Assembly: GCA_016705955.1 (NCBI GenBank)
Contig: JADJKO010000006.1
Coordinates: forward strand, 186,001 to 250,000
From: Flavobacteriales bacterium
GTDB lineage: Bacteria; Bacteroidota; Bacteroidia; Flavobacteriales_F; PHOS-HE28
DNA length: 64,000 nucleotides
Direction of reading: 5' to 3'
Shown here piece after piece: positions 24,956-34,511 of this stretch; position 1 is the stretch's first letter, and each line of letters starts with the position of its first letter. The notes beneath the pieces are model-generated. The model was not told the DNA's origin. It saw only the letters and a list, made by a program, of their open reading frames with translations, and searched no databases. The translations under genes were made by a program, and so were the position numbers.

Positions 24956-26883
24956 TCAACGTGCCGTGAAGCGGATGTGGTAGCGCGTACCGCTAGGGTC
25001 GCCGTCCACGCTCATGCGTCCGCTCAATTGCTCCACCAGACTTTCGATCAACGATACGCCCAGCGTTTCGCCGGTGTTCTGGATCTTGTCCTGCGGGATA
25101 CCTGTTCCATCATCGCCGTAGATCAGGTCGAATTGGTTGCCATCGGCGCGGTGCAGGGAGAGCGACACGGTTCCCTTGTCCCGGCCATGAAAGGCATGCT
25201 TGAATGAATTCGTGATCAGTTCGTTCAGTAGAAGACCGAGTGGGACCATGGTGCCCAATCCCAACGTGAGGCCTTGGTCCACCACAACATGATGCCCGAT
25301 CCGGTCGCTGACGTCGTTCACCCGTACCAGATCCCCGATGAGTTCTTCGATGTACACCCCCACATCCAACAACGCCAATTCATCCCCCTGTACAACTTCT
25401 CATGCAGGAGAGCGATGGAGGTGACCCGGCTCTGGCTTTGGTCGAAGGCCTGTTGCAAACGCACATCCGTGTACGACGCTCCCTGTAAGCGCAACAGGCT
25501 GGCGACCACCTGCAGGTTGTTCTTCACCCGGTGGTGCATCTCCTTGATCAGCACCCTGATCCGTTCGTTCGCCTGTTCGATCTTGTCCCGCTCGGATTGA
25601 AGCGCGCGTGTCTGTTCGTCGTCCCGCATCCGCGCGGCTTTCAGGTTCTCCTTCATGCGCGCCAACGCCAATCCGAGCTTGTCCTGTGAACCGCGCACAG
25701 TCACCGGTTTATCGTAATCCCCTTTGCCGATCGCGTCCGCGCTGTCGGCCAAGGAGCGTAGGTTCTCCGCCATGCCGTTGAAGGCCATGGCCATTTCACC
25801 GATCTCATCACCGCTCGTAACCGGTACATACGCATCCACATCGCCCACGGCCATGGACCGCGCCGCACGCCCCACCTGTTCCACTGTGCCACGCACACCG
25901 CGCGTGATCATGATCCCCATGATCGTGACCGCACCCACGACACCGAGCAACGCGGCCAACACGGCGAAGAGACGCACCTCGGCATCCCTGCTGTTGGCTG
26001 CGGTGTTCTGCGTGATCAGCTCCAGGGAGTACAACTCCACCGTATGCAACTTCTCCAACGCGATCATGGAAAGTTCCCACCACTCACGCGGGGCTATGGT
26101 GAGGTCCGGCGTGCGGCGCTGCTCCACGGTCCCTACCAGGCTGCGCATGAAATTCACATCGTCCCCTTGGAAGATCTCCTGGTAGGCGCGCAATACCTCC
26201 GGTGGTGCATCACGCTCAAAGAGGAGCATATTGGTCTTGTACTCGGAGACCTGTGCGCCCAACTCCGCCACCTCGGCCATTTCGATCGGGCGCTGCGCAT
26301 ACCCGATGGTGAGTTTGTCACGCAGGGTGCTCAAGGCCTCCTTGGCCGTGAGCAGTCGGAGGTGCGAATACAAACGATCCTTGGTGAAGGGGTCCAACGC
26401 CAACTTACCGGCCTTGTTCATTTCGGCCAGCAGCGTTTCATCCATGGCACGATAGGTCCGGCTCACGGTAGTAGCCTCGATCCGTCGATCCTTGATCCGT
26501 TGACGGAGGATGTGCAGGCCATCGAAGGGCCGGCTTTCCTGCACGGTGGATCCCATGGCCGCACCTTGCAGGGCAAGATCGGCAAGCGTGCCATCCGTGC
26601 GTGAGTATTGCACATCCAGCTTCATGGCCGACACATTCATGCCGGAGAGGTAGCCCACGGACAGCGCACTTTCACGTTGCACCTCGTGCATCACCCGGGC
26701 GTGCAGGCCAATGAGCAGGGAGCGCTCATAGAAGTACTCCATCACGTCCAACCGTTTCAGGCTGGAGTCGATCTGCTTGCCGATCAAAAGCACCATGCCG
26801 AGCACGGGGATCCCCAAGGTCACCATGAACTTGGTGCGTACCGGCAGGTCAGCAAAGCGCCACTTCACGATCCCAAAGTACAT
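24956..26883 (-). CDS. NIT/HAMP sensor histidine kinase (HisKA_2), broken by one-base frameshift
   Basis: The 5' piece (from 26883) has a membrane helix near residue 20-35, a nitrate/nitrite-sensing-like region (HARVMHEVQRESALSVGYLSG), a second helix, HAMP (near ITRGVRGTVEQVGRA), and the H-box EMHHRVKNNLQVVASLLRLQ. The frame is lost after EKLYRG. The other frame continues ALLDVGVYIEELIGDLV with an HATPase (LLLNELITNSFKHAF, GDDGTGIP). Adding one C to the C5 run at 25384-25388 restores LYRGDELALLDVGVYIEEL and a 642-residue kinase. No response regulator is adjacent. A homopolymer miscall is likely; phase variation is possible. Confidence 0.85.
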
Positions 26884-26900
26884 CAGCCGGGCGTGCCGGG

Positions 26901-27048
26901 CTATCCGGCCTTAAAGCCTTGATTGCTGGGACCCCGTCGGGGTCGAAATACCGACTGCATTGGACCCCGGAGGGGTCACAGCGTGTAGAAGGCGGTAAGT
27001 CTATCCGGCGTTAAAGCCTTGACATTGCTGGGACCCCAACGGGGTCGC
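26901..27048. repeat. pair of direct repeats in the gap before the carboxylase gene
   Basis: Copies at 26901-26945 and 27001-27048, exactly 100 bases apart, share CTATCCGGC(C/G)TTAAAGCC, then TTGCTGGGACCCC and CGGGGTCG. A related GACCCCGGAGGGGTC palindrome lies between (26963-26977). Such ACCCC/GGGGT palindromes look like dispersed intergenic repeats. The whole 26884-27170 gap holds nothing else except the TACTTTCG box at 27131-27138. Confidence 0.75.
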
Positions 27049-27130
27049 AGCCCTGGGGTCTCCCTGCTGGCAAAGGGGATAAGACCCGATAGCCTTGGGC
27101 GTGCCGGGGATGGGGAGCATCGGCCCGGGT

Positions 27131-27138
27131 TACTTTCG
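27131..27138 (+). promoter_or_regulatory. TACTTTCG -7-like promoter box for the carboxylase gene
   Basis: Exact TACTTTCG, one mismatch from the Bacteroidota -7 consensus TAnnTTTG, 32 bases before the ATG at 27171 and just after the repeats. The same octamer precedes several other genes in the window. No clear -33 element is visible. Confidence 0.5.
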
Positions 27139-27170
27139 CCGCATTCGCAGGATCGAATGCGAACGAACCC

Positions 27171-28712
27171 ATGAAACACCAGTTCGACGAGTTGGACGCA
27201 CGCGCAGCCAAGGCCTTGGAAGGTGGTGGCCCGGATCGGATCGCCGCACAGCACAAGAAAGGGAAGCTCACCGCGCGTGAACGGGTAGGGCTCCTTTTAG
27301 ATGAAGGCAGTTTCCATGAGCTCGGGCAATTGGTCACCCACCGCAGTGTCAACTTCGGCCTTGAAGAGCAGAAGTTCCTGGGCGACGGTGTGATCACCGG
27401 TTATGGGACCATTGACGGTCGGATGGTCTACGTGTTCTCACAGGACTTCACGGTCCTCGGCGGGTCATTGGCCGAAGCACATGCCCAGAAGATCTGTCGC
27501 ATCATGGACCTCGCCATGCAGAACGGCGCACCGGTGATCGGGTTGAACGATAGTGGTGGCGCACGGATCCAGGAAGGGGTCGTGAGCCTTGGCGGATACG
27601 CCGACATCTTCTACCGGAATGTTCGTGCCAGTGGGGTCGTGCCGCAGATCAGTGCCATCCTCGGGCCTTGTGCCGGCGGTGCGGTGTACAGTCCAGCGCT
27701 CACGGATTTCGTCCTGATGACCGAAGGCACCAGCTACATGTTCGTGACCGGCCCGAACGTGGTGAAGACCGTGACCCATGAAGAGGTGAGCAGCGAGGAC
27801 CTCGGGGGTGCGGTCACACATGCAAGCAAGAGCGGCGTGGCGCATTTCACAGCGTCCAATGAATTGGAGAGCATCAAGCAATTGCGCCAACTGGTCGGAT
27901 ACCTGCCATCGAATTGCGAGGAGGAGCCGCCGGTGCATCCTTACACGAGCAGCGATGAGAGCCGCCCGGAGTTGGACACCATCATGCCCGAGGATCCGAA
28001 CAAGCCTTACGACATCAGGCATGTGATGAACGCCGTGATCGACCCGGACAGCAGCTTGGAAGTGCATGCGGAGTATGCGCGGAACATGGTCGTGGGCTTC
28101 GCGCGTGTGGCCGGGCGCACGGTAGGGTGTGTGGCGAACCAGCCTTCGGTTCTAGCGGGCGTGTTGGACATCGATGCATCCATCAAGGCCGCCCGCTTCG
28201 TTCGCTTTTGTGATGCGTTCAACATCCCACTCGTGGTCTTTGTGGATGTCCCCGGCTTCCTCCCCGGGACGGATCAGGAATGGCGCGGGATCATCACCCA
28301 CGGCGCGAAACTTCTCTATGCCTTCAGCGAAGCCACGGTACCGCGGATCACGGTGATCACGCGCAAAGCCTATGGCGGCGCATATGATGTGATGAACAGC
28401 AAGCACATCGGTTGCGACATGAATTTCGCTTGGCCCACGGCGGAGATCGCGGTGATGGGGGCGAAAGGAGCTGCGGAGATCATCTTCAAGAAGGAGATCG
28501 ACAAAGCGAAGGACAGGGAAGCACAGCTGAAGGAGAAGGAAGCCGAGTACCGGCAGCAATTCGCCAATCCGTATGAAGCAGCGGCGAGGGGTTATGTGGA
28601 TGAGGTGATCAGGCCTTCGCAAACACGCGAGAAAGTGATCGCCGCCTTGGACATGTTGCGCAACAAAGTGGAGAAACTGCCGCGCAAGAAGCACGGGAAC
28701 ATTCCATTGTGA
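27171..28712 (+). CDS. acyl-CoA (propionyl-CoA-type) carboxylase beta subunit
   Basis: The carboxyltransferase subunit that moves carboxyl from biotin to propionyl- or another short acyl-CoA. Both crotonase-like halves are present: N-terminal HKKGKLTARERVGLLLDEGS, the acyl-CoA/biotin loops LNDSGGARIQEGVVSLGGYA and ILGPCAGGAVYSPALTDF, and C-terminal FVDVPGFLPGTDQEWRGII and KAYGGAYDVMNSKHIG. 513 residues, full length. The biotin carboxylase and carrier genes are not nearby. Its stop overlaps the next gene's GTG. Confidence 0.93.
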   Translation: MKHQFDELDARAAKALEGGGPDRIAAQHKKGKLTARERVGLLLDEGSFHELGQLVTHRSVNFGLEEQKFLGDGVITGYGTIDGRMVYVFSQDFTVLGGSLAEAHAQKICRIMDLAMQNGAPVIGLNDSGGARIQEGVVSLGGYADIFYRNVRASGVVPQISAILGPCAGGAVYSPALTDFVLMTEGTSYMFVTGPNVVKTVTHEEVSSEDLGGAVTHASKSGVAHFTASNELESIKQLRQLVGYLPSNCEEEPPVHPYTSSDESRPELDTIMPEDPNKPYDIRHVMNAVIDPDSSLEVHAEYARNMVVGFARVAGRTVGCVANQPSVLAGVLDIDASIKAARFVRFCDAFNIPLVVFVDVPGFLPGTDQEWRGIITHGAKLLYAFSEATVPRITVITRKAYGGAYDVMNSKHIGCDMNFAWPTAEIAVMGAKGAAEIIFKKEIDKAKDREAQLKEKEAEYRQQFANPYEAAARGYVDEVIRPSQTREKVIAALDMLRNKVEKLPRKKHGNIPL

Positions 28713-30514
28713 GACGTTATGAGCATCGGCAGCGTGTAGCCGCGTTCGCGGTCGCCATGGTCGTGCCGTTCGCGTTCCTCTCGCAGGATGCGCGCATCCG
28801 TTCGCTTGATCGTGCTTCGCGGATGGGCCTCACCGAAACGTTGGTGGATAGCATCGTCCATCTTCCGTACGATGTGATGAGCAGCGACCTGGACAAGTCC
28901 ATCCTCTTGCAGCATCGCGTCCTTTCCCACCTGGATGGAACCCCGGCATCCTCCAAGCGCGGCTTGGCCTTGGAAGTCCTTTCGCGCGCACACTACCTCC
29001 GGGGCGCTTATGACAGTGCGACATACTACGGCCTCAAAGCCATCGATCAGTTCCGCGAGGTGGGTGATCGGGTCGGCGAAGGCAATGCACAATGCGGGTT
29101 GGCCTATGGCATGAAACGCCGGGATCTCGGCACCGCCTTCGACCTCATGCGCCACGGGATCCGCGCACTCGAAGCATCGGGCGCGAAACTCCAGCTTGCC
29201 TCGAACTACAACAGCTTCGGCGTGCTGTTCGAAATGCGCGGGGACCTGGACAGCGCGTACCACTATTATGAGCGCTCGCTCTTGTTGAAGCGCGAAGTGG
29301 GAGACAGCCTCGGTGTACCCTTCAGCATGAATTGTCTTGGCACCGTGGAGCACATGCGCGGCAACTTCGAATCTTCGGAGGAATGGTTCAACCAAGCCAT
29401 GCAGGCTCGGCAAGCGCGTAACGATGCCTTCGGCGTGGCGGAGGAGTACATCTACTTCGGTGAGTTGTACGAAGCATGGGGGAGGACAACGGTTGCGATC
29501 TCCGCGTATGAGCAAGCCCTTGCTGCGACCACGCGGTTGGCTTACCCGTCAGGACGGCAACAGGCGCTGGAACGCCTTTCGGTGTTGCACGAACGGAACG
29601 GGTCGGAAGCACTTGCACTGCGATTCGCACGTGCCGCCAGCGCATTGAAGGACAGTTTGCTCACCGCCGAACGCGAACGTGCCTTAATGGAGTTGGAACA
29701 GAAGTACCGCGTAGCGGAGAAGGATCGGTCCATCGCCACCTTGAATGAACGGGCGGCGAGGAGACAACTCATCATCTGGATCGGGGTGGTGGTCCTGGTC
29801 CTCGTGGTCGTGCTTGGGGTGTTGGTGCATCAACTACGCCAGCGGAAGCTTCGTGAGGAAAAGGACGCCGGGATCATTCGTGAACGGGAAGCAGGGTTGA
29901 AGGCCGTGTTCAAAGCCACCGAGGAGGAACGCAAACGGTTGTCGTGTGAGTTGCATGATGGTGTGGGACAGCAGTTGGGCGGTATCAAGCATCGGTTGGA
30001 GCACGCGCGCAGTAGCGGTACGGACCTCCTGCTTCCGGAAGTGATCTCGATGTTGGATGGAACGGCCAAGGAGGTCCGCGACCTCGCACATCAGCTCATG
30101 CCCAAGGCGCTCAGCCATCTAGGACTGGTTCCAGCCCTGCGGGATCTGGTGTCCAGGATGTATGCGGGCACTTCGGTGCGTGGGGAATTCGGATCACATG
30201 GCGTGCCCGATGAATTGCGGCCGGAACTCGCCACCGGGCTCTACCGCATCACCCAAGAACTCCTGAACAACATCATGAAGCACGCGAAAGCCGATCGGGT
30301 GGATGTGCAGTTGTTCCGGAACAAGGATCACCTTGTACTTATGGTCCAGGACGATGGGGTCGGGTTCGAGCGAACGGATCCCGCCCAAGGCATCGGTCTT
30401 CCGGGCATGTCGGACAGGACGCGCGCATTGGGCGGTAATTTTGTGCTGGAGACCAGCACTGGAAAAGGAACCTTGGCCACGGTCCGCGTTCCGCTCGTCA
30501 TGCCCACCACATGA
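28709..30514 (+). CDS. TPR sensor histidine kinase (HisKA_3 / NarX-like)
   Basis: A 601-residue kinase. A signal or anchor segment (FAVAMVVPFAFL) is followed by tetratricopeptide-like repeats from about 70 to 310 (for example LASNYNSFGVLFEMRGDLDS). A transmembrane helix (IIWIGVVVLVLVVVLGVLV) comes next, a short coiled coil, then HisKA_3 with the phospho-His in LSCELHDGVGQQLGGIKHRL and an HATPase (YRITQELLNNIMKHAKA, QDDGVGFE, GLPGMSDRTRALGG). Start GTG 28709 overlaps the carboxylase stop. It is followed by its response regulator with a 4-base overlap. Confidence 0.92.
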   Translation: MRRYEHRQRVAAFAVAMVVPFAFLSQDARIRSLDRASRMGLTETLVDSIVHLPYDVMSSDLDKSILLQHRVLSHLDGTPASSKRGLALEVLSRAHYLRGAYDSATYYGLKAIDQFREVGDRVGEGNAQCGLAYGMKRRDLGTAFDLMRHGIRALEASGAKLQLASNYNSFGVLFEMRGDLDSAYHYYERSLLLKREVGDSLGVPFSMNCLGTVEHMRGNFESSEEWFNQAMQARQARNDAFGVAEEYIYFGELYEAWGRTTVAISAYEQALAATTRLAYPSGRQQALERLSVLHERNGSEALALRFARAASALKDSLLTAERERALMELEQKYRVAEKDRSIATLNERAARRQLIIWIGVVVLVLVVVLGVLVHQLRQRKLREEKDAGIIREREAGLKAVFKATEEERKRLSCELHDGVGQQLGGIKHRLEHARSSGTDLLLPEVISMLDGTAKEVRDLAHQLMPKALSHLGLVPALRDLVSRMYAGTSVRGEFGSHGVPDELRPELATGLYRITQELLNNIMKHAKADRVDVQLFRNKDHLVLMVQDDGVGFERTDPAQGIGLPGMSDRTRALGGNFVLETSTGKGTLATVRVPLVMPTT

Positions 30515-31154
30515 ACACGCCGATCAAGTTGATGCTCGTGGATGATCACCGGATCATCACCGATGGTTTGAAGGTCCTGCTTTCCGATGTGCCCGACATG
30601 GAGTGCGTACTTACCTGCGCGAATGGTGAGGAAGCGATCGAAGCCCTGTCACACCTTTCCGCGGACGTGGTATTGCTGGATATCGATATGCCCGTTCTGG
30701 ACGGCATCGCCACGCTGCAACGGATCAAACGCGATCACCCCGGAACGCGCGTCATCATGCTGAGCATGCACGATGAACCGGCCTTGGTCGAACGCGTGTT
30801 GCAACTCAAGGCGGATGGTTACCTGGTGAAGAACTGCGGCCGGGATGAATTGATCCTGGCCATCCGGAATGTGCATGAGGGCAACGACACTTCGCCAGTG
30901 CACTGGTGGAAAGCCTGATGGGTCAACGCGCCGAGGCCGCAGCGCAGACCGAGGTGCTGAAGGACCTCAGCGAACGCGAGGTCGAGGTGCTCAGTGCATT
31001 GGCTGAAGGCTTGGGAAACAAGGAGATCGGAAAAAAGTTGTTCATCAGCCCACGTACGGTGGATACCCATCGCACGAACCTGATGAAGAAGCTCGACACC
31101 CACAACGTGGCCGGTCTCGTTCGGATCGCCATCAAGGCCGGTCTTGTGAGTTGA
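30511..31154 (+). CDS. NarL/LuxR-family response regulator, broken by one-base frameshift
   Basis: The receiver (LMLVDDHRIITDGLKVLLSD, phospho-Asp in VVLLDIDMPVLDG, conserved Lys in DGYLVKNC) is in the first frame, which runs out at 30918. The LuxR helix-turn-helix (LSEREVEVLSALAEGLGNKE, ISPRTVDTHRTNLMKKL) is in another frame from 30906. Adding one base near 30886-30889 joins them as EGNDYFASALVESLMGQ-like sequence, giving 214 residues, the normal size. The ATG overlaps the kinase stop. It probably forms a two-component pair with the upstream TPR kinase. Confidence 0.88.
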
Positions 31155-31242
31155 TCCGAAGGACGCCTAGCTGAAGGCGATCCTCTCGTCGGATCCTTCC
31201 ACACGTGGGGTACCTTGCTGCCCCTAATCAGAACCAATTATC

Positions 31243-31872
31243 ATGTTGATCAAGATCGCTTCCATTGCCGCGCTCGGATTGTTCGCCGTGGCTGTCCACG
31301 AATTGCCTGACCTCAAGATCGGCGACGCGCTGCCCGCTGCGGAGGTGAAAATGAAGAACGTGGATGGGAATATGAAAACCCTCAAGGATCTTGTGGGTCC
31401 ACAAGGGTTGTTGGTCATATTCTCGTGCAACACCTGCCCGTTCGTGATCGGCAGCGAAGGCAGTGCAGGCTGGGAAGGTCGCTATCCGGAGGTGATGGCG
31501 TTCGCCGCACGATTCGGTGTGGGTGTGGCCGTACTGAACAGCAACGAGGCGAAGCGTGCCGACGGGGATGGATTCGCCGAGATGCAGACCCGTTACAAGG
31601 AGATGGGGTATAGTGGCGCTTACTTGTTGGATGAAGCTCATCGTGTGGCCGATGCCTTCGGTGCGCGGACCACGCCGCACGTCTTCCTATTCAATAAGAA
31701 CATGAAACTGGTCTACAAAGGAGCCATTGACGACAATGTGGCCGACGCTGGCCAAGTGAAGAAGCACTGGCTGAAGGATGCGGTGTCGCACATGGCCTCC
31801 GGCGAACCGGTGGACCCCGCTACGACGCGGAACATCGGGTGCAGCATCAAGCGTGTTGCACAGGAACACTAG
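31243..31872 (+). CDS. thioredoxin-like (redoxin) protein
   Basis: A 209-residue exported or periplasmic redoxin. A short hydrophobic N-terminus (LIKIASIAALGLFAVAV) leads to a thioredoxin-fold AhpC/TSA domain with the CxxC motif FSCNTCPFV, the cis-Pro region TTPHVFLF and the tail NIGCSIKR. It probably handles disulphides or peroxide. TACCTTGC at 31211-31218 may be its -7 box. It follows the two-component pair after 88 bases and ends at its own terminator. Confidence 0.85.
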   Translation: MLIKIASIAALGLFAVAVHELPDLKIGDALPAAEVKMKNVDGNMKTLKDLVGPQGLLVIFSCNTCPFVIGSEGSAGWEGRYPEVMAFAARFGVGVAVLNSNEAKRADGDGFAEMQTRYKEMGYSGAYLLDEAHRVADAFGARTTPHVFLFNKNMKLVYKGAIDDNVADAGQVKKHWLKDAVSHMASGEPVDPATTRNIGCSIKRVAQEH

Positions 31873-31888
31873 GGAAAATAGCGCATCC

Positions 31889-31922
31889 ACAACGCCGCGC
31901 CCGGCAAGGGACGCGGCGTTGT
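31889..31922 (+). terminator. hairpin after the redoxin gene
   Basis: Perfect 11-bp stem ACAACGCCGCG (31889-31899) / CGCGGCGTTGT (31912-31922) with a 12-base loop, starting 16 bases after the stop at 31872. The following TCATTCG is only weakly T-rich. Confidence 0.7.
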
Positions 31923-31989
31923 TCATTCGTTGAAAAAAAGAAAGAGGGCATCGCTGCGCGAGGACCTTCCTTTGCATCAAAGAGGAACC

Positions 31990-33300
31990 ATGAACGTATT
32001 GCTGATCGGAAGTGGCGGGCGCGAACATGCCATGGCGTGGAAGATCGCACAGAGTTCACTGCTCGACGAGCTTTACGTGACCCCCGGAAACCCCGGCACC
32101 GTTCGCCATGGGCGGAACGTCGACCTGGACCTGAAGGACGAGAAGGCACTGCGAAAATTCCTGTTGGATAAGCGGATCCGCATCGTCGTGGTCGGTCCGG
32201 AAGCGCCGCTTGTGGATGGCCTGCATGATCGGATCGCTGCGGATCCGAAGTTGAAGGAGGTTACCGTGATCGGACCAACGTCCTCCGGCGCACGCTTGGA
32301 GGGCAGCAAGGACTTCGCGAAGGAGTTCATGTTCCGCCACAACATTCCAACGGCTGCCCATCGGACGTTCGTGAAGGGACAGTTGCAGGAAGCGGTGGAT
32401 CACTTGGAGCGCATGACCGCGCCGTATGTGATCAAGGCTGATGGACTTGCCGCAGGGAAAGGGGTGGTGATCACACCCGACAAGAAGGAAGCGGCCAAGA
32501 CCTTGCGCGATATGCTACAGAACGGCAAGTACGGCGAGGCTGGTGAACGCGTGGTGATGGAGCAGCACTTGCAGGGCGTGGAGGTGAGCGCCTTTCTCAT
32601 CACCGATGGCGATTCGTTCAAAATGCTTCCCGCGGCGAAGGACTACAAGCGCATCAGCCGTGGCGACACCGGACCCAACACGGGCGGCATGGGCGCGGTA
32701 TCGCCGGTCCCGTTCGCAGAGAAGGACTTCATGCAAAAGGTGCATGATCGCGTGGCGGCTCCGACCATTCGCGGGTTGAAGAAGGAGGGCATTCCATACC
32801 GTGGCTTCGTGTTCATGGGATTGATGAACGTATCGGGTGAGCCCTACGTGATCGAATACAACGTGCGGCTCGGCGATCCCGAGACCCAAGCCATCCTGCC
32901 ACGCATGCGCAGCGACCTGCTTGATCTCTTCGAAGGGATCGCCACGGGTACATTGAGCGAACGACACGTGGATGTGGATGACCGCACAGCGGTGACCATC
33001 GTGCTGGCTTCCGATGGCTATCCCGGCAAGTACGAGAAGGGGCATCCGATCGCAAGCCTGGATCTGGTGCGCGACGCATACGTGTTCCAAGCGGGCACCG
33101 TGCGCAGCGGTGAACAGTTGCTCACCAACGGAGGACGCGTGATGTCCGTGACCGGCATGGGGAAGGACCTCGAAAGCGCGATCGCATCAGCCTATCGCGC
33201 GGCGGCCATCGTGGCCTATGAAGGGAAGTACATGCGCGATGATATCGGGCACGATCTGGTGAAGAAACCCACCGTTAGGGCAGGAGCGGTTTCCCGCTAG
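31990..33300 (+). CDS. purD: phosphoribosylamine--glycine ligase
   Basis: The ATP-grasp enzyme that joins glycine to phosphoribosylamine in purine synthesis. Starts MNVLLIGSGGREHAMAWKIA (GAR synthetase N domain), then the ATP-grasp core (PYVIKADGLAAGKGVVITPD), metal ligands YVIEYNVRLGDPETQAILPR and the C-domain. ATG 31990 is set by the conserved start; the frame runs in from 31930. Its stop shares CTAG with the convergent DUF6341-like gene. purQ lies 1.2 kb downstream, so purine genes are grouped here. Confidence 0.96.
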   Translation: MNVLLIGSGGREHAMAWKIAQSSLLDELYVTPGNPGTVRHGRNVDLDLKDEKALRKFLLDKRIRIVVVGPEAPLVDGLHDRIAADPKLKEVTVIGPTSSGARLEGSKDFAKEFMFRHNIPTAAHRTFVKGQLQEAVDHLERMTAPYVIKADGLAAGKGVVITPDKKEAAKTLRDMLQNGKYGEAGERVVMEQHLQGVEVSAFLITDGDSFKMLPAAKDYKRISRGDTGPNTGGMGAVSPVPFAEKDFMQKVHDRVAAPTIRGLKKEGIPYRGFVFMGLMNVSGEPYVIEYNVRLGDPETQAILPRMRSDLLDLFEGIATGTLSERHVDVDDRTAVTIVLASDGYPGKYEKGHPIASLDLVRDAYVFQAGTVRSGEQLLTNGGRVMSVTGMGKDLESAIASAYRAAAIVAYEGKYMRDDIGHDLVKKPTVRAGAVSR

Positions 33301-33476
33301 GCGATGGTGCCATCCTCACGCGCCTTCGCGTTGTACCGCGCTTGGAGCATCATCCAATAGAGGAATCCGACAGATAGTATCCCTGCGATCAGGATGACCG
33401 GAAGCCAGCCCATGGATGAAAGGAAGGAGAAGGCCCACTTGAAGAAATGACCGATGGCGAAGAAGATGTGTTGCAT
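33297..33476 (-). CDS. small membrane protein (DUF6341-like)
   Basis: A 59-residue protein with an amphipathic start (MQHIFFAIGHFFKWAFSFL) and one strong transmembrane helix (LPVILIAGILSVGFLYWMML), then a charged tail. Its length, layout and position beside purD and a DUF6427-like gene fit the DUF6341 family of Flavobacteriia; this rests on memory of the neighbourhood. A TATCTTCG box on the minus strand (plus 33499-33506) lies 22 bases upstream of the ATG. It is divergent from the next gene. Confidence 0.65.
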   Translation of the reverse strand: MQHIFFAIGHFFKWAFSFLSSMGWLPVILIAGILSVGFLYWMMLQARYNAKAREDGTIA

Positions 33477-33524
33477 CCTGCGTAAGCTTGAAGCGGGGCG
33501 AAGATAGCCCCGCTCCACGATCCC

Positions 33525-34493
33525 ATGCTCGCTGGTCTTTTCCGCAGCAACCAACCCGCCGTCCTGCTGGTGCTGCCGGTAGTGGTGGCCGGGCTCTTCC
33601 TGCCCTGTTTTTGGCACGAACCTGTAGCCCTAGGAATGATGATGCCGTTGGCCGCTGCGGTGGCTTCAATGATCGGGCCTTCCGCGTGGGCCGGTGTATT
33701 GCTTGGGTTGCTTCTGGTCATGAGCATTGCGGTTCAACTAGCACTGCTCATGAATGCACTGGAATTCATGGACAGGCGCAACCATCTCGTGGCATTTCTT
33801 TTTCCGATTGCCTTGGCTGGCTTGGGCGGAGGGCTGGGGTATGACCCCGCACTGCTGGGCATGCCCTTCGTCCTGATGGCGCAGCGCCGGACCTGGTCCG
33901 TCGGCAATACGGACCCCGCACTTGGCGCATCGTTCAATGCGGGGTTGCTGATCGGCCTTGCTGCGATGTGCTACCTGCCCTATGCGTTCCTCCTCTCCGT
34001 GCTCTGGGCATCCAGTTCGGTCATCCGGCCGTTCGCATGGCGAGAGTATGTGCTTCCCGTGGTCGGCATGGCGCTGCCCTTCTACTTCGCGTGGGTCGTG
34101 TTGAACTTGACGGACCGGCTTCCTTGGAAACCCTTGCATACGATCCTGAGTCCCGATGCCGACCCCATGATCCTTTCCGGGAGTAGCGTACAAGTAGCGT
34201 TCATGGTTCTCTTGGCATTGGTGATCCTGGTCGCCTTGTTCGCCTTCTCCTCCGGGTACGCGCGGAGCATCATCCGGGGCAAGAACCTGCGATCCTCCCT
34301 CTTGGCATTCGCGTTGGCATTGATGGTCATCATGTTCATGCTGCATTTGATCAAAGGCTCCTTCCCGGCAGTTCTCGCGGCGGTGCCATGCGCCATTTTC
34401 GGCGGATATGCATTCGTTGCGCCCAAGAAGGCCTGGTTGGCGGAATTCGCGGCCTTGGGCCTTTGCGCACTCGCACTTTGGGTGAGGTGGTAG
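33525..34493 (+). CDS. multi-pass membrane protein (DUF6427-like)
   Basis: A 322-residue protein with about ten hydrophobic segments from VLLVLPVVVAGLFLP to FAALGLCALALWVRW and few charged residues. It fits the DUF6427 family, which in Flavobacteriia sits near purD and upp; the function is unknown. The motif ALLMNALEFMDRRNHLVAFL near residue 75-95 is the most conserved-looking loop. It is divergent from the DUF6341-like gene and 18 bases upstream of purQ. Confidence 0.65.
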   Translation: MLAGLFRSNQPAVLLVLPVVVAGLFLPCFWHEPVALGMMMPLAAAVASMIGPSAWAGVLLGLLLVMSIAVQLALLMNALEFMDRRNHLVAFLFPIALAGLGGGLGYDPALLGMPFVLMAQRRTWSVGNTDPALGASFNAGLLIGLAAMCYLPYAFLLSVLWASSSVIRPFAWREYVLPVVGMALPFYFAWVVLNLTDRLPWKPLHTILSPDADPMILSGSSVQVAFMVLLALVILVALFAFSSGYARSIIRGKNLRSSLLAFALALMVIMFMLHLIKGSFPAVLAAVPCAIFGGYAFVAPKKAWLAEFAALGLCALALWVRW

Positions 34494-34511
34494 CGGGCTA
34501 ACTTCGCAACC

